64,000 nucleotides of DNA from Trichobilharzia regenti (GCA_944472135.2 OX235262.1:166593509-166657508), one strand, 5' to 3'. Counted from the first letter of the stretch, positions 47,229 to 58,510 are shown. Made by a program: numbers and translations. Notes: generated by a model from the letters alone, not told the origin.

Positions 47229-47918
47229 CTAACTTGGAAAATCGTCGCAGAGTTCATTTGCTAACTTCCTTCTATCAGCCATATCCTCAAATCTGAACGG
47301 TAACACGCTCATGTCATTGTATCGTAGAATATAGATGACGAACAAACACACGAAGTATCTGGTCAACCAAGCGTAGGCACAGAGTAATTTACACCAAAGA
47401 TAATAGCATTCAAATAGTAACTTGAAACTAGAAATGCCTTTATTCGCGCAAGTCAATTTAACAATTACTCTCTGGTACACACTTGGCTTATCCACACTAA
47501 AATGTCCATTGATATTCGTCCTTTCAAACGCACGAATACCATCATAATCATTGCAAAAGATAGTTGAGCTGATGGGCGCCTTTTCCATTTCGGATGACAA
47601 CACCAACGACGACTGAGTGACACAAATTGATGAACTTAGCGGTGGATCAAAAGCTGTTGTTGCTCGACTTTCAGATAGTTGTCTACCTGCAAGACCACCA
47701 CCACTGCTGTCGTTTACTATCAGCTCAGGTTTAGCACTAGCATCTGATGATAGGTGGGCTACATGCTGATCACTCACACTGACGGTCTCACAAGTATAAA
47801 TGCCTTCTGCAACTGCATCTGCATTTATTTCTACTTCACCTTCAAATTGTAGAGAAACTTTAATTAACTTAGCAGTAGTAGGCATATCCCTCATCTCATA
47901 ATGATCAACCAAAGACAA
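47229..47918 (-). pseudogene. Gag-like protein of copy C, C-terminal part
   Basis: 229 codons continuing Gag after the insertion: Ser-rich region, then the hydrophobic SSFKLLFECYYLWCKLL and LVIYILRY segments and the closing ELCDDFPS. The frame is intact within this piece. Confidence 0.85.
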
Positions 47919-48264
47919 CTAATAATAATAATAATGTATATTCTCATATAAATATAAATTTACATGAAAATGCATGCCATCTTTACAGGCACGATCAATT
48001 ATGATATAATATCTAATCGTAGATTGTCTACAAGTTAATAATGTTTCAACAGTTAAATATTTGTTATATATATATATATATACACTGATTGTCTGAACCA
48101 GGCCGTATAGTTATTAAATTGTTCAGTTGTCCTCCAGGTTGAGCGGGAAAATCGACTTCGTTTCGTTTTCATCCCGTGGTTGTAAGCACACGATAACCAA
48201 CCAATATTGAAGTAAGTAAAACGTTTACAAGGGATTGAAAGCTGTTTTAGAAAAGTAAAAGTGC
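47919..48264 (-). mobile_element. Non-LTR tail repeat inserted in Gag of copy C
   Basis: 346 bp, sense to Gag, from gcacttttac to an (ATT)n tail. It sits at the same Gag position as the shorter insert of copy A, indicating an insertion inherited by both. No second target copy is visible on the tail side. Confidence 0.8.
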
Positions 48265-49622
48265 TGTGAAGCATCATGATCATTATCACGAATATTCACT
48301 TTACCGTCGACTTCATCATTTTCAAACTCTTTAATAACAGAAGTAGACAATTTTGGTTCCTCCTCGCAAATCCTAAAAGGTTTTATAACTTCACTCTGAC
48401 TAGTAATACCTTGTAAACTTGTGGAGTCAGAACTGCACTCTGAAGCGGTAACTCTATTCTGTGACACTCTATTCAACAATGGCTTACCAGTTGCAACTAC
48501 AGACTTCTTGACTGCACCGTTATCGTCACACCATTCGGAGTCAGGCCTGGAGTTTACATTTAGCTTATCACTGAAATTGCTCACTGGTTCACAGTTCACC
48601 TTTGTATGCACCTCTTGAAAACGTGTAAAACACAACCGTGTTTGTCTTGCATCTTGTAACTTACCTGTTGAGGATGTACTACGAAACCTGTTACACTCAC
48701 TAGGTCTATATGCATTACTGGACATCATGGTGCCTTCTCGATATCCACCTCTCTGAGGCCTACTCGTCATCAATGATTGCGTTTTACCATCAGACTGCTC
48801 TATTCTAGGGGTGAGATTCAATAGACTGGCAAACTTGCTCATAGATTGATTGACACTATCCTTTACCAGTTTCAGGATATCATCAAATTTTGGCTCGATA
48901 CCCTCATCCTCCATACGGGAGCTTATCTTCACCCACTTCCTTTGCAGTCGAGTAGGTAGGCGTCTTGCTATTACTCCTAGTATAAAACTCGAGTTGAGGT
49001 CACTCATGCAATTCATCGAAATCAAGGTATTCTTATAAGTCATAAGATTATCTAAAAACTCAGTGAGTGCCTGGGAGTCATCCTGTAATTTACCTTTATT
49101 ACCCTTAACAGCCTCGAAGAATTTTCCTGCAATCATCGAAGGTCTTCCACACCTTTGACGTAATATGCTCATAGCCTCGTATTTGCCCTCTTTTGGCTTC
49201 ATAAACTGACAGCAGTGTATAGCTCTTGCAGCAACTCCAGTGCAATACCTCATCAAATACATCAATTTCAATTCATCACTTAATAAAAAACTACTCAGCA
49301 TAATCTCAAACTCCTTTACAAATTGTAAATAATCAGCCGGGTTTCCATCGAAACACCGTGGTTCAAATTCAGGGAGTTCAATTTTCCTATTATCCCTGGA
49401 CGGCGAAACAGTAACATCAACCATGTCATGCTTAACATCAGACACATCGTTACAATTGACAGACAAGTCACAATGACTTACTTTCCTGTTTGCATCCAAG
49501 ACGCTCTGTCCCTTCTTTAACCCAGCATTGTTGAACTTGAACCAATTCCAAAAACGTTCCAGATATTGCTTGTTCAAAGAGGACTTGACCGGCACCAGGA
49601 AAGATGAATGGTGTCTATCCAA
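48265..49622 (-). pseudogene. Gag-like protein of copy C, N-terminal part
   Basis: The usual ATG is present, but one C is missing right after it (ATGctggg for ATGcctggg), so the family start is out of frame. An upstream in-frame Met at 49,622 opens the same Gag frame through the leader, adding about 35 residues (MDRHHSSF...). The body (FDGNPADYLQFVKEF, RQRCGRPSMI) is intact until the non-LTR insertion at 48,264. Compared with copy A, the middle segment (MKPKEGKYEAM, KFFEAVKGN) is closer to the copy at 56,085. Confidence 0.8.
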
Positions 49623-50031
49623 ACATTCACCAACTGTCCGAATCCGCCAGAATCTGTTTCTACCGTCAGAAACTGTCAGTCACGTCTCGTAAACCGTTAA
49701 TGCCCAGCTCTTGCTACGCTCGGGCTCACGCTGTTACTTGAAGTTTCTCAGAACCGCTTAGCAATAACGGACGAAAATACCCAAACACCAATTGTTAATT
49801 TGAGTATTCTGTATTGTTACACCAACATATATATCAAGTATGTCTAATGTCTGTGAACAAATATTACAATAAAAAATCGTAATATTACTTCTGACAATTT
49901 TGGCCTGCCTTTTTTCTGAACAGCGACCGATGAGACGATGACTGTCGTATTGATGCCTCCGCGAAAATTGGGGAAGTTGGTTTTGAGCAAACAACCAAGA
50001 ATTGATCGTTCAACCTTCAACTACATTGACA

Positions 50032-50876
50032 TTCATATTGTATATACTGAATTGATATCATGTGTCATCTAGCTGTTGGTTAATCTTGTTTGTGTGCCGA
50101 CATTCCATAACTTACGATCGTCAACCTGATAAGGGTTGTAGGCGTACTGGTGTAGGTCCTGCAATTCATCAAATGAATTCCATCAAGTCATGATACGTGA
50201 GGTTATTTGTACTGTTTGTTTACACGAGTTTTGTGTCTTCTCAATTTGTGGTTTTGGATTCATTGTGTTTACTCGTTGTCTTCGTAACTTGTTGTTATTA
50301 TATAATTTTGTAAACATTTTCGTCGTGATTACTTCTGAAGTTGTTTCTAGTCTTCTACATCCATGAATGAATTGATTGATGTTAGAGACAGCAGATGGGT
50401 CGTATACGCCGGGGAAGCTGTTGCTGAGAATGAAATGCATACGGAGATAATTGTTAGCTGCGGTCCTACACGCCGGGGAACGGGAGTGTAGACGACTGAG
50501 GCTCGCATACGTCACCATTACTAGGACTGTGGCAGAATGAGTGACAAGCGATTGCAGTGGTAATTGGTAGTGAGTAGATAAGAGGATATGCGAAGAGTAT
50601 CGTGAGGTGCTGCTATGGTTACGTTGCGTTATGCAAGGTTCATTCTAGCAAGTGGAGACTGTGTTGCAAGATGTCAAGAGGATACCTTTAACTGGAAGGC
50701 ACAGGTCGTCGTTGATGTGTGAGATTGTGCTGTGAGTATGCTTGTGGTGTGTTTGCTTTTCTGTTTGTTTTCCATTTCAGCTCTGTCCGTGTGACCCAGG
50801 TTCTCGCAATGGCATCCAAGTCAACGTGTATTGGTCGTGAAGGAAAAAAGGGTTGGATCCCATTTTTGCCGGGGAG
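50032..50876 (+). other. 3' internal region of copy A
   Basis: Continues copy A after the nested insertion: one ~200-bp repeat (gttgtaggcgtactggtg near 50,130), a conserved stretch with cgtatacgccggggaagc, and the end ttgccggggag before the 3' LTR. The same stretch is found inverted at 46,082-46,730 (copy C), creating inverted repeats of about 1 kb around copy C. No separate gene is supported; small frames here are not conserved as proteins. Confidence 0.7.
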
Positions 50877-51234
50877 TTTCAATGTAGTTGAAGATTGAAG
50901 GATCAATTCTTGGTTGTTTGCTCAAAACCAACTTCCCCAATTTTCGCGGAGGCATCAATACGACAGTCATCGTCTCATCGGTCGCTGTTCAGGAAAAAGG
51001 CAGGCCAAAACTGTCAGAAGTAACATTGTGATTTATTATTGTAATATTTGTTCACAGACCTTAGTGGAAATATTTTTTATATGTTGGTGTAACAATAAGT
51101 AATTCTCGATTGGCCAAATGTTGTTTTGGTTTTTTGTCCGTTATTGCTAGGCGTTTCTGAGAAACTTCAAGTAACAGCGTGAGCCCGAGCGTAGCAATAG
51201 CTGGGCATTGACGGTCTACGAGACCTGACTGACA
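50877..51234 (+). repeat. 3' LTR of copy A
   Basis: 358 bp, tttcaatgtag...gactgaca. It differs at several places from the 5' LTR at 42,255, mainly in the second half. Confidence 0.85.
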
Positions 51235-52041
51235 ATAATATATATATGTTTCTTCCTGTTTATGTAGGAACATACCAATTGTACAGGCATGGATAAGTTG
51301 TTATATAAATTACTCACAATTTGATGTATGATGAATTTACAGTTTGGTTGTTCTTTCTGACATGAGAGTCAGTCGGAACAGTCTGCTATTAAGTCTGTTT
51401 AAGTAGCACATAAGGAGATATAGAAATATTGTCTTCGCATTAACAAAAACCCAGACATCACATGAATGTAATACAGATATCTGGGAAAAACAAAGCCTGA
51501 AGTCAATTCTCCTATATAACTTTGTTGTGAACAGCACCCTTGGCTTAAAGATTATTGATGTATCATGTTGAGATCAGTGATACATTTATTCCATTTTTTC
51601 AGCAGTCTTATCGTAGTTTAATAACAGGAGAGAAATTCGATCGTGAATGCGAAAACTAGATAAGGTCATGTTAGGTTGTTTTACTGCATCAAATGGTGCC
51701 GAGGTCGATTCCAGAATTCTCCATTTGCTCCATTTGTGTCTGCATGGCGTACTGTATTCCTAAGTTCAGTAAAATGTTGAAAACTGTCTGAAAATCAACT
51801 GCTTCTTCATTTCAGATCATGAATACTCATTTACAGCATGTTCGCCAGCGTCTTCAAATGGTAGAATTGGATCGTTCATGGAATTTGAGTGGTTATGAGA
51901 TAGACGGTTTGGAATTAATCCTTATTTCAGTTTAGATGCAGGGTTGTTCGACCTCGACCAGAAGATGAATAAGAGTAGCAGAGTACCAAAAAGAGAAAGT
52001 ATGTGAACATGAAAAGGATATTAATGTATATATGTAAATGT
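51235..52041. repeat. Segmental duplication, copy 2 (right part)
   Basis: 51,262-52,041 matches 30,014-30,787 almost exactly; the visible change near 51,363 is gacatgag against gacattag. The left part of the same duplication is the end of the array spacer (42,040-42,254). Confidence 0.85.
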
Positions 52042-52387
52042 TTATGTCAATTGTATAATACATTAGTAAAAATTACTTTTATTTATCGTTGTCTTTTCAC
52101 GTATACATGCAAAGACTTAGAGTTCATGGCAAAATGCCAACAAATGACAATCGTATTTTTTCATTTAGTTCTTTCCCAACTGAAAAAAGTGGTCTTACCA
52201 AAATTTCTCCTCTTGCCCGAGATAACTCTCACATTCTGTCTCGTTATATCTCATGAGTTAGTTAATTTTATCGTGTAGCCTAACTGCGAAATTTGAAATA
52301 TCTTTTGCTTATTACCAACTTAATATAATATTTTGATGTGGTTTTGTTCTCTGAGCTGGATGGTTAGTTTGCGAAGCTTTCATCGCC

Positions 52388-54679
52388 TTACTGGGTGACA
52401 TCTTCAGCGCATACTTCAATTTGAAGTGAGCTTTTAGATTTCTCCACGAGTTTATTAATCATCTCTCCTGGTGACCTTGGACGTGATTGGTTGTTTGTGT
52501 GTGTTTCCACACCTTCTAGGTTACTTGTATTGGAACCGGTTGTTTCTTTGACTTGAATTTTGACCCTTTGTGTGTGAAGTTTCTTTCTTATTGGTTGATA
52601 AATTTTGTCTATGTCGATGTGTCTATTGATTGATGACCCACTGGAATGCCAAGCTTCTAAAAATTCTCTAGCATTCTTGTTATTTCCTTTGTCTAATATT
52701 TGAACGTTGTCCCAGTCGAATTGATGTCCGTAGTTGTCTGTGTGTAGTGAAATGAGGGAGTGTATATCATGTCTTTTGACGGCTAGCTTATGTTCGTGGA
52801 TACGAAGACGAAGGGGACGTCCACTCTGGCCGATGTAGTGTTTTTCGCAGTTGTTACAGTTTATTTTGTAGATGATGTTGGTTTTATCTTCTTTCGCTGT
52901 TGAGTCTTTTGGTTGATATAGAATTGAGTGAAGCGACTTTGTTGGTTTGTGTACGACGTCAACTCCTAAAGGTTTGAAGAGTCTTGTAGTGATTTCTGAG
53001 ATATCTTTTATATATGGTAAGGCAATTTTCTTTGTGTTCTCCTTGGTGACTTTTGCTTTGGTAGGTTGGCTTGGGGGTATATGTCTCTTGATGAAATTCC
53101 GTGGATATCCATTCTTTTGGAAGACGTCCATGAGATATTTTTCTTCAATTTTTCTTAAGGTGGGAGTGCTGCAGTGAGTCCTTGCCCTCTTGAATAGTGT
53201 TTGTATGCAATTCCTTTTGTGTGTTATTGGGTTGTTGCTGTTGTAATTCAGTATTTGGTCTGTGTGAGTTGATTTCCTATAAACTTGAGTTTCTAATTCT
53301 CCTGTAGTTGTTCGCCTGACCAAGACGTCCAAAAATGGTATTTTGTTCTCGGATTCCTCTTCTCTTGTGAATTTGATGTCGTTGAAGACGTTGTTTATTA
53401 AGTTGTGAGTTTTATCTAATTCGTTTCTTTTGATTATTACAAATGTGTCGTCGACGTAGCGTATCCAAATCTTGGGTTTGATCTTTGGTAAAATTATGTT
53501 TTCGAGTCTTTGCATCACTGCTTTTGCAATCAAACCTGATATTGGTGATCCCATGGGTGTTTCTTTGACTTGTTCATATATTTGGCTGTTGAATCGGAAG
53601 TATGTTGTTAGCCATAGATTTATGCATTCCATCCAGCTTGTGTGTTGCATTTTTGATTGTTGTGGCAGTTGTTCGTCGTTGCTAAGTAGTTGCTCCATGG
53701 TTTCTTTTGCTAGGTTTTGTCCGATGGATGTATATAATGCTGTCACGTCGAATGATACCATTATTTCTTATTCATCTATTTGGATGCCTCTGATTTTCTC
53801 TAGGAATTGGATAGCAGAGTTGATGGAGTGATCGCAAGATTCCTTTAGGTGTTTTAGTTTTCTGTATAATTCTTTGGATAAATTATATGTTGGAGTTCCT
53901 GGAAGTGATAAAATTGGTCGTAATGGGATATTTGCCTTGTGTATTTTGGGTCTGCCGTAGAATCGGGGTAGGACTGGTCCATTGGATTTCATTCGCCATT
54001 GGTCTTGTTTTGTGATCTGTCCAGTTTTGGTGAGCTTGTTTAAGGTCCTTTGGATGCGGTTATCCAATGTTTGTATGGGATTTGTTGGGAGTTGTTGATA
54101 TACATCTTCATCTTTGAGTAGTTCTTCTGCTTTCTTGGTATATTCTTCTCTGTCCATGACTACTGTTGTTCTTCCTTTGTCGGCTGGTAAAATGACGATG
54201 TCCTTCCTATTTTTCAGCTTTTTGAGGGCCTTTAGTTCTTGAGCGTTGAGTTGTGTGTGTTGTCTTTTCTGTTTGACCATTGGTACAATTGTTTGGCGTA
54301 TCTCTTCCTGTGTTTCCTCGTTCGAGTTTGATGATTTGAGTAATGATTCAAAGGCAGCGAAGAAATCAGTTTTTGAAGCATCTCCGGTGTTGTAGTTTAA
54401 TCCTTTTTGTAGTAGTTGTTGTTCCATTTTTGATAGTGGTTGTTTTGATAGGTTGACTACGCAGTCTATGGGCGTATTGTCTGGTTGTTGTTTTCTAATC
54501 TTGGCTAGCTTGGTTTTGAGGACTCTTCGTCTTTGTTCTCTGTGTTTTTCACTTGACAGTGTAATTGCGGTGATCAGCGTTGACAGGTGTTCCTGGTTGA
54601 GGGTTTTCTCTAATTTTGCTTTTTGGATATCTATAATTTGTTGATATTTTTTGATCCGATAATGTGCATCTGTAATCAT
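52388..54679 (-). pseudogene. Penelope-like polyprotein (RT plus GIY-YIG), one stop codon
   Basis: Two open parts, 53,768-54,679 and 52,388-53,761, lie in the same frame and are separated by a single TAA at 53,768-53,770, giving about 764 codons. The N-terminal part has a coiled, basic lead (KLEKTLNQEH) and then ILPADKGRTTVVMD and RFYGRPKIHK, typical of Penelope RT. The second part has SFDVTALYTSI (motif A), TPMGSPISG (motif B) and YVDDTFVI (motif C). It ends with the GIY-YIG nuclease (IIYKINC, YIGQSGRP, RIHEHK). The start at 54,679 lies at the palindrome junction, so the natural 5' end may be missing. Penelope proteins copy RNA at nicked chromosome sites. Confidence 0.9.
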
Positions 54680-54689
54680 TTGTAATCAT

Positions 54690-55565
54690 AACTCACAACT
54701 TAATAAACAACGTCTTCAACGACATCAAATTCACAAGAGAAGAGGAATCCGAGAACAAAATACCATTTTTGGACGTCTTAGTCAGGCGAACAACTACAGG
54801 AGAATTAGAAACTCAAGTTTATAGGAAATCAACTCACACAGACCAAATACTGAATTACAACAGCAACAACCCAATAACACACAAAAGGAATTGCATACAA
54901 ACACTATTCAAGAGGGCAAGGACTCACTGCAGCACTCCCACCTTAAGAAAAATTGAAGAAAAATATCTCATGGACGTCTTCCAAAAGAATGGATATCCAC
55001 GGAATTTCATCAAGAGACATATACCCCCAAGCCAACCTACCAAAGCAAAAGTCACCAAGGAGAACACAAAGAAAATTGCCTTACCATATATAAAAGATAT
55101 CTCAGAAATCACTACAAGACTCTTCAAACCTTTAGGAGTTGACGTCGTACACAAACCAACAAAGTCGCTTCACTCAATTCTATATCAACCAAAAGACTCA
55201 ACAGCGAAAGAAGATAAAACCAACATCATCTACAAAATAAACTGTAACAACTGCGAAAAACACTACATCGGCCAGAGTGGACGTCCCCTTCGTCTTCGTA
55301 TCCACGAACATAAGCTAGCCGTCAAAAGACATGATATACACTCCCTCATTTCACTACACACAGACAACTACGGACATCAATTCGACTGGGACAACGTTCA
55401 AATATTAGACAAAGGAAATAACAAGAATGCTAGAGAATTTTTAGAAGCTTGGCATTCCAGTGGGTCATCAATCAATAGACACATCGACATAGACAAAATT
55501 TATCAACCAATAAGAAAGAAACTTCACACACAAAGGGTCAAAATTCAAGTCAAAGAAACAACCGG
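54690..55565 (+). pseudogene. Penelope-like polyprotein, right-arm partial copy
   Basis: Matches the C-terminal half of the protein on the minus strand: from HNLINNVFNDIKFTREEE, through the linker and the whole GIY-YIG domain, to QVKETTG. It is then cut by the LTR insertion; the last ~50 residues continue after it at 59,572. No reverse transcriptase catalytic motifs are included. The frame is open throughout. Confidence 0.85.
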
Positions 55566-55940
55566 TGTCAATGGAGTTGAAGATTGAACGATCAATTCTT
55601 GGTTGTTTGCTCAAAATCAACTTCCTCGATTTTCGCGGAGGCATCAATACGACAGTCATCGTCTCATCGGTCGCTGTTCAGAAAGAAGAGTTAAATATCG
55701 TCAGAAGTAACATAACGATTTATTATTGTAATATTTGTTTACAGACCTTAGTTTTCTTAGTTTGCTTAGTGATACTTGATTTATATGCTGGTGTAACAAT
55801 ACATAATACTCAAGTCAACAATTGGTGTTCTGGTTTTTTCGTCCGTTGTTACTAAGCGTTTCTCAGAAATCTTCTAAGAACAGCGTGGGCCCGAGCGTAG
55901 CGAGAGCTGGGCATTAACGGTTTATGAGACTTTGATGACA
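55566..55940 (+). repeat. 5' LTR
   Basis: 375 bp with TG...CA ends. Directly followed by gtttctgacg, the leader start common to this family. Confidence 0.92.
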
Positions 55941-56084
55941 GTTTCTGACGATAGAAACAGATCTGGCGGATTCAAACAGTTGGTGAAAGTTTGGATAGTC
56001 ACCGTTCATCTTTCCTGGTGCCGGTCAAGTCCTCTTTGAACAAGCAATATCTGGAACTTTTTTGGAATTGGGTCAAGTTCAACA

Positions 56085-58040
56085 ATGCCTGGGTCAAAGA
56101 AGGGACAGAGTGTCTTGGATGCAAACAGGAAAGTAAGTCATGGTGACTTGTCTGTTAATTGTAACGATGTGTCTGATGTTAAACGCGATATGGTTGATGT
56201 TACTGTTTCGCCGTTCAGGGATAATAGGAACATCAAACTCCCTAAATTAGAACCACGGTGTTTTGATGGAAACCCGGCTGATTATTTACAATTTGTAAAG
56301 GAGTTTGAGATCATGTTGAGTGGTTTTTTATTAAATGATGAATTGAAATTGATGTATTTGATGAGATATTGCACTGGAGATGCTGCAAGAGCTATACAGT
56401 GTTGTAAGTTTATGAAGCCAAAGGAGGGCTACGATGAGGCTATGAGCATATTACGCCAAAGGTTTGGAAGACCTTCGATGATTGCAGGGAAATTATTCGA
56501 GGCTGTTGAGGGTAATGGTGGTCAATTACAGGATGACTCCCAGGCACTCACTGAGTTTTTAGATAATTTGCTAATTTACAAGAATGGAATGATTTCGATG
56601 AATCGAATGAGTGACCTCAACTCGAGTTTTATCCTAGAAGTAATAGCAAGACGTCTACCTACCCGACTGCAAAGGAAGTGGGTGAAGATAAGCTCCCGTA
56701 TGGAGGATGAGGGTATCGAGCCAAAGTTTGATGATATCCTGAAACTGGTAAATACTAGTGTTAATCAATCTATGAGCAAGTTTTCCAGTCTGTTAGATCT
56801 CACCCCTAGAATAGAGCAGTCTGAGGGTAAAACGCAATCATTGATGACGAATAAGCCTCAGAGAGGTGGATATCGAGAAGACTCCATGATGTCTAGTAAT
56901 GCATATAGACCTAGTGAGTGTAACAGGTTTCGTAGTACATCCTCAACAGATAAGTTACAAGATGCAAGACAAACACGGCTTTGTTTTACACGTGTGCAAG
57001 AGGTGCATACAGAAGTGAACTGTGAACCAGTGAGCAAGTTCAGTGATAAGCTAAATGTAAACTCCAGGTCTGACTCCGAATTGTGTGACGATAACGGTGT
57101 TGTGAAGAAGTCTGTAGTTGCAACTGGTAAGCCGTTGCTGAATAGAGTGTCACTGAATAGAGTTACTGCTTCAGAGTGGAGTTCTGACTCCACAAGTTTA
57201 CAAAGTATAACTAGTCAGAGTGAAGATATAAAACCTTTAATGATTTGTGAGGAGGAACCAAAATTGTCTACTTCTGTTATTAAAGAGTTTGAAAATGATG
57301 AACTTGACGGTAAAGTGAATATTCGTGATAATGATCATGATGCTTCACATTTGTCTTTGGTTGATCATTATGAGATGAGGGATATGCCTACTACTGCTAA
57401 GTTAAATAAAGGTTCTGTACAACTACAACGTGAAGTAGAATTGAACGCAGATGCAGTTCCAGAAGGTGTGCATACTTGTGAGACAGTCAGTGTAATTGAT
57501 CAGCGTGTAGCCCACCTATCATCAGATGCTATTTCTAAACCTGAGCTGATAGTAAAAGACAGCAGTGGTGGTGGTCTTATAGGTAGACAAATTTCTGAAA
57601 GCCGAGCAACAACAGCTTTTGATCCACCGCTAACTTCATCAACTGATATCAATCAGTCGTCGTTGGTGCTGTCATCCACAATGAAAAAGACACCCATCAA
57701 CTCAAGTATCTTGTGCAATGACTATGATAGTATTGGTGCGTTTGAAAAGACGAAAGATATTGCTCAGTTTAGTGAGAATAAGCCAAATGTAAACGAGAGA
57801 GTAATTGTTAAATTGACTTGCACGAATAAAGGCATTTCTAGTTTCAAGTTACTATTTGAATGTTATTATCTTTGGTGTAAATTACTCTGTTTCTATACTT
57901 GGTTGATGAGATATGTCGTGTGTTTGTTGGTCATCTACATTCTGCGATACAATGACATGGGCGTGTTGCCGTTCAGATTTGAGGATATAGCTGATAGAAG
58001 GAAGTTAGCAAATGAACTATGCGACGATTTTCCAACCTAG
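56085..58040 (+). CDS. Gag-like protein with membrane-like C-terminus
   Basis: 651 codons, uninterrupted, starting at the MPGSKKGQ Met used across the family. Residues ~1-50 are polar. About 55-200 resemble the Gag (DUF1759-like) region of BEL/Pao elements: RCFDGNPADYLQFVKEF, YLMRYCTGDAARAIQ and RQRFGRPSMI. The middle (about 260-580) is acidic and Ser/Asn-rich without a visible fold; I see no CCHC zinc knuckle. Residues ~587-620 are strongly hydrophobic and aromatic (FKLLFECYYLWCKLL, then VVCLLVIYIL), followed by a charged end (DRRKLANELCDDFPT). That pattern predicts a membrane segment, unusual for Gag. It presumably forms particles in which partner enzymes copy the RNA. Five copies of this frame in the window keep both the Gag block and the hydrophobic end where sequence remains, which argues that both parts matter. 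Confidence 0.85.
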   Translation: MPGSKKGQSVLDANRKVSHGDLSVNCNDVSDVKRDMVDVTVSPFRDNRNIKLPKLEPRCFDGNPADYLQFVKEFEIMLSGFLLNDELKLMYLMRYCTGDAARAIQCCKFMKPKEGYDEAMSILRQRFGRPSMIAGKLFEAVEGNGGQLQDDSQALTEFLDNLLIYKNGMISMNRMSDLNSSFILEVIARRLPTRLQRKWVKISSRMEDEGIEPKFDDILKLVNTSVNQSMSKFSSLLDLTPRIEQSEGKTQSLMTNKPQRGGYREDSMMSSNAYRPSECNRFRSTSSTDKLQDARQTRLCFTRVQEVHTEVNCEPVSKFSDKLNVNSRSDSELCDDNGVVKKSVVATGKPLLNRVSLNRVTASEWSSDSTSLQSITSQSEDIKPLMICEEEPKLSTSVIKEFENDELDGKVNIRDNDHDASHLSLVDHYEMRDMPTTAKLNKGSVQLQREVELNADAVPEGVHTCETVSVIDQRVAHLSSDAISKPELIVKDSSGGGLIGRQISESRATTAFDPPLTSSTDINQSSLVLSSTMKKTPINSSILCNDYDSIGAFEKTKDIAQFSENKPNVNERVIVKLTCTNKGISSFKLLFECYYLWCKLLCFYTWLMRYVVCLLVIYILRYNDMGVLPFRFEDIADRRKLANELCDDFPT

Positions 58041-58510
58041 GGCGTCAACCTGAGAAGGGTTGTAGGCGTACTGCTGTAAGTCCTACAGTTCTTCAAAGGG
58101 TAGCGCATCAATGAGCAGTCCAATGTGCTTGGTGTATGATCTTGTACATATGTTCATATTGTATATACTGAATTGATATCATCTGTCATCTAGCTGTTGG
58201 TAATTCTGTTTGTGTCCGGACGACTTTCACTTGGATCATCAACCTGAGAAGGAATGTAGGCGTACTGCTGTAAGTCCTACAGTTCTTCAAGGGTAGTTTG
58301 TCGTGTCAGGATCCACAACATTTGATGTGTTGATTGTACATATGTTTGTGTTAAATAGTTGTGTGAGTTCCAATTGATGTAATTGTTGGTTAATCTTGTT
58401 TGTGTCTGGACATTCCACAACTTACAATCGTCAACCTGTGAAGGGTTGTAGGCGTACTGGTGTAAGTCCTGCAATTCTTCAAGGGTATTCCATCAAGACA
58501 TGAAATGCGA
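58035..58510 (+). repeat. Degenerate ~200-bp tandem repeats behind Gag
   Basis: Three units begin at about 58,038, 58,238 and 58,430, each with caacctg-agaagg, gtaggcgtactgctgtaag and then a cttcaa box followed by a tacatatg stretch in the first two. They occur in the same place in copies A and C, and partly at 29,620. A small hairpin (taagtcctac with gtaggcgtac nearby) recurs in each. Confidence 0.8.

Larger units (their letters stand above)
45721..50031 (-). mobile_element. Gag-only LTR element (copy C), nested and inverted
   Basis: 5' LTR 49,674-50,031 and 3' LTR 45,721-46,081 on the minus strand. Left flank is ttgat and right flank is ttcat; the uninterrupted family sequence at this point reads gtacatatgttcatattg, so this is a 5-bp duplication with one later change. 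Inside: Gag in two parts, three ~200-bp repeats (46,740-47,230) and a conserved 3' region with an LTR-proximal purine stretch. The LTR ends have decayed (first bases ttt for tgt; last bases ggca for gaca in the 3' LTR). Confidence 0.9.
42255..51234 (+). mobile_element. Gag-only LTR element (copy A) split by a nested copy
   Basis: 5' LTR 42,255-42,613, leader, Gag from 42,759, a 3' region with a ~200-bp repeat (45,600-45,720), then the nested minus-strand copy C (45,721-50,031). Its own sequence resumes at 50,032 and ends with the 3' LTR at 50,877-51,234. Without the nested copy and other insertions it would be about 4 kb, as at 55,566. Flanks aaaat and ataat are at best an imperfect 5-bp duplication, as expected if the left side was remodelled by the array. 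Confidence 0.85.

Noticed and set aside
55941..56000. Primer-binding site for a tRNA right after the 5' LTR
   Set aside because: A tggcggattc stretch lies ~27 bp downstream of the LTR end, too far for a usual site, and I could not match it to a specific tRNA 3' end by eye.
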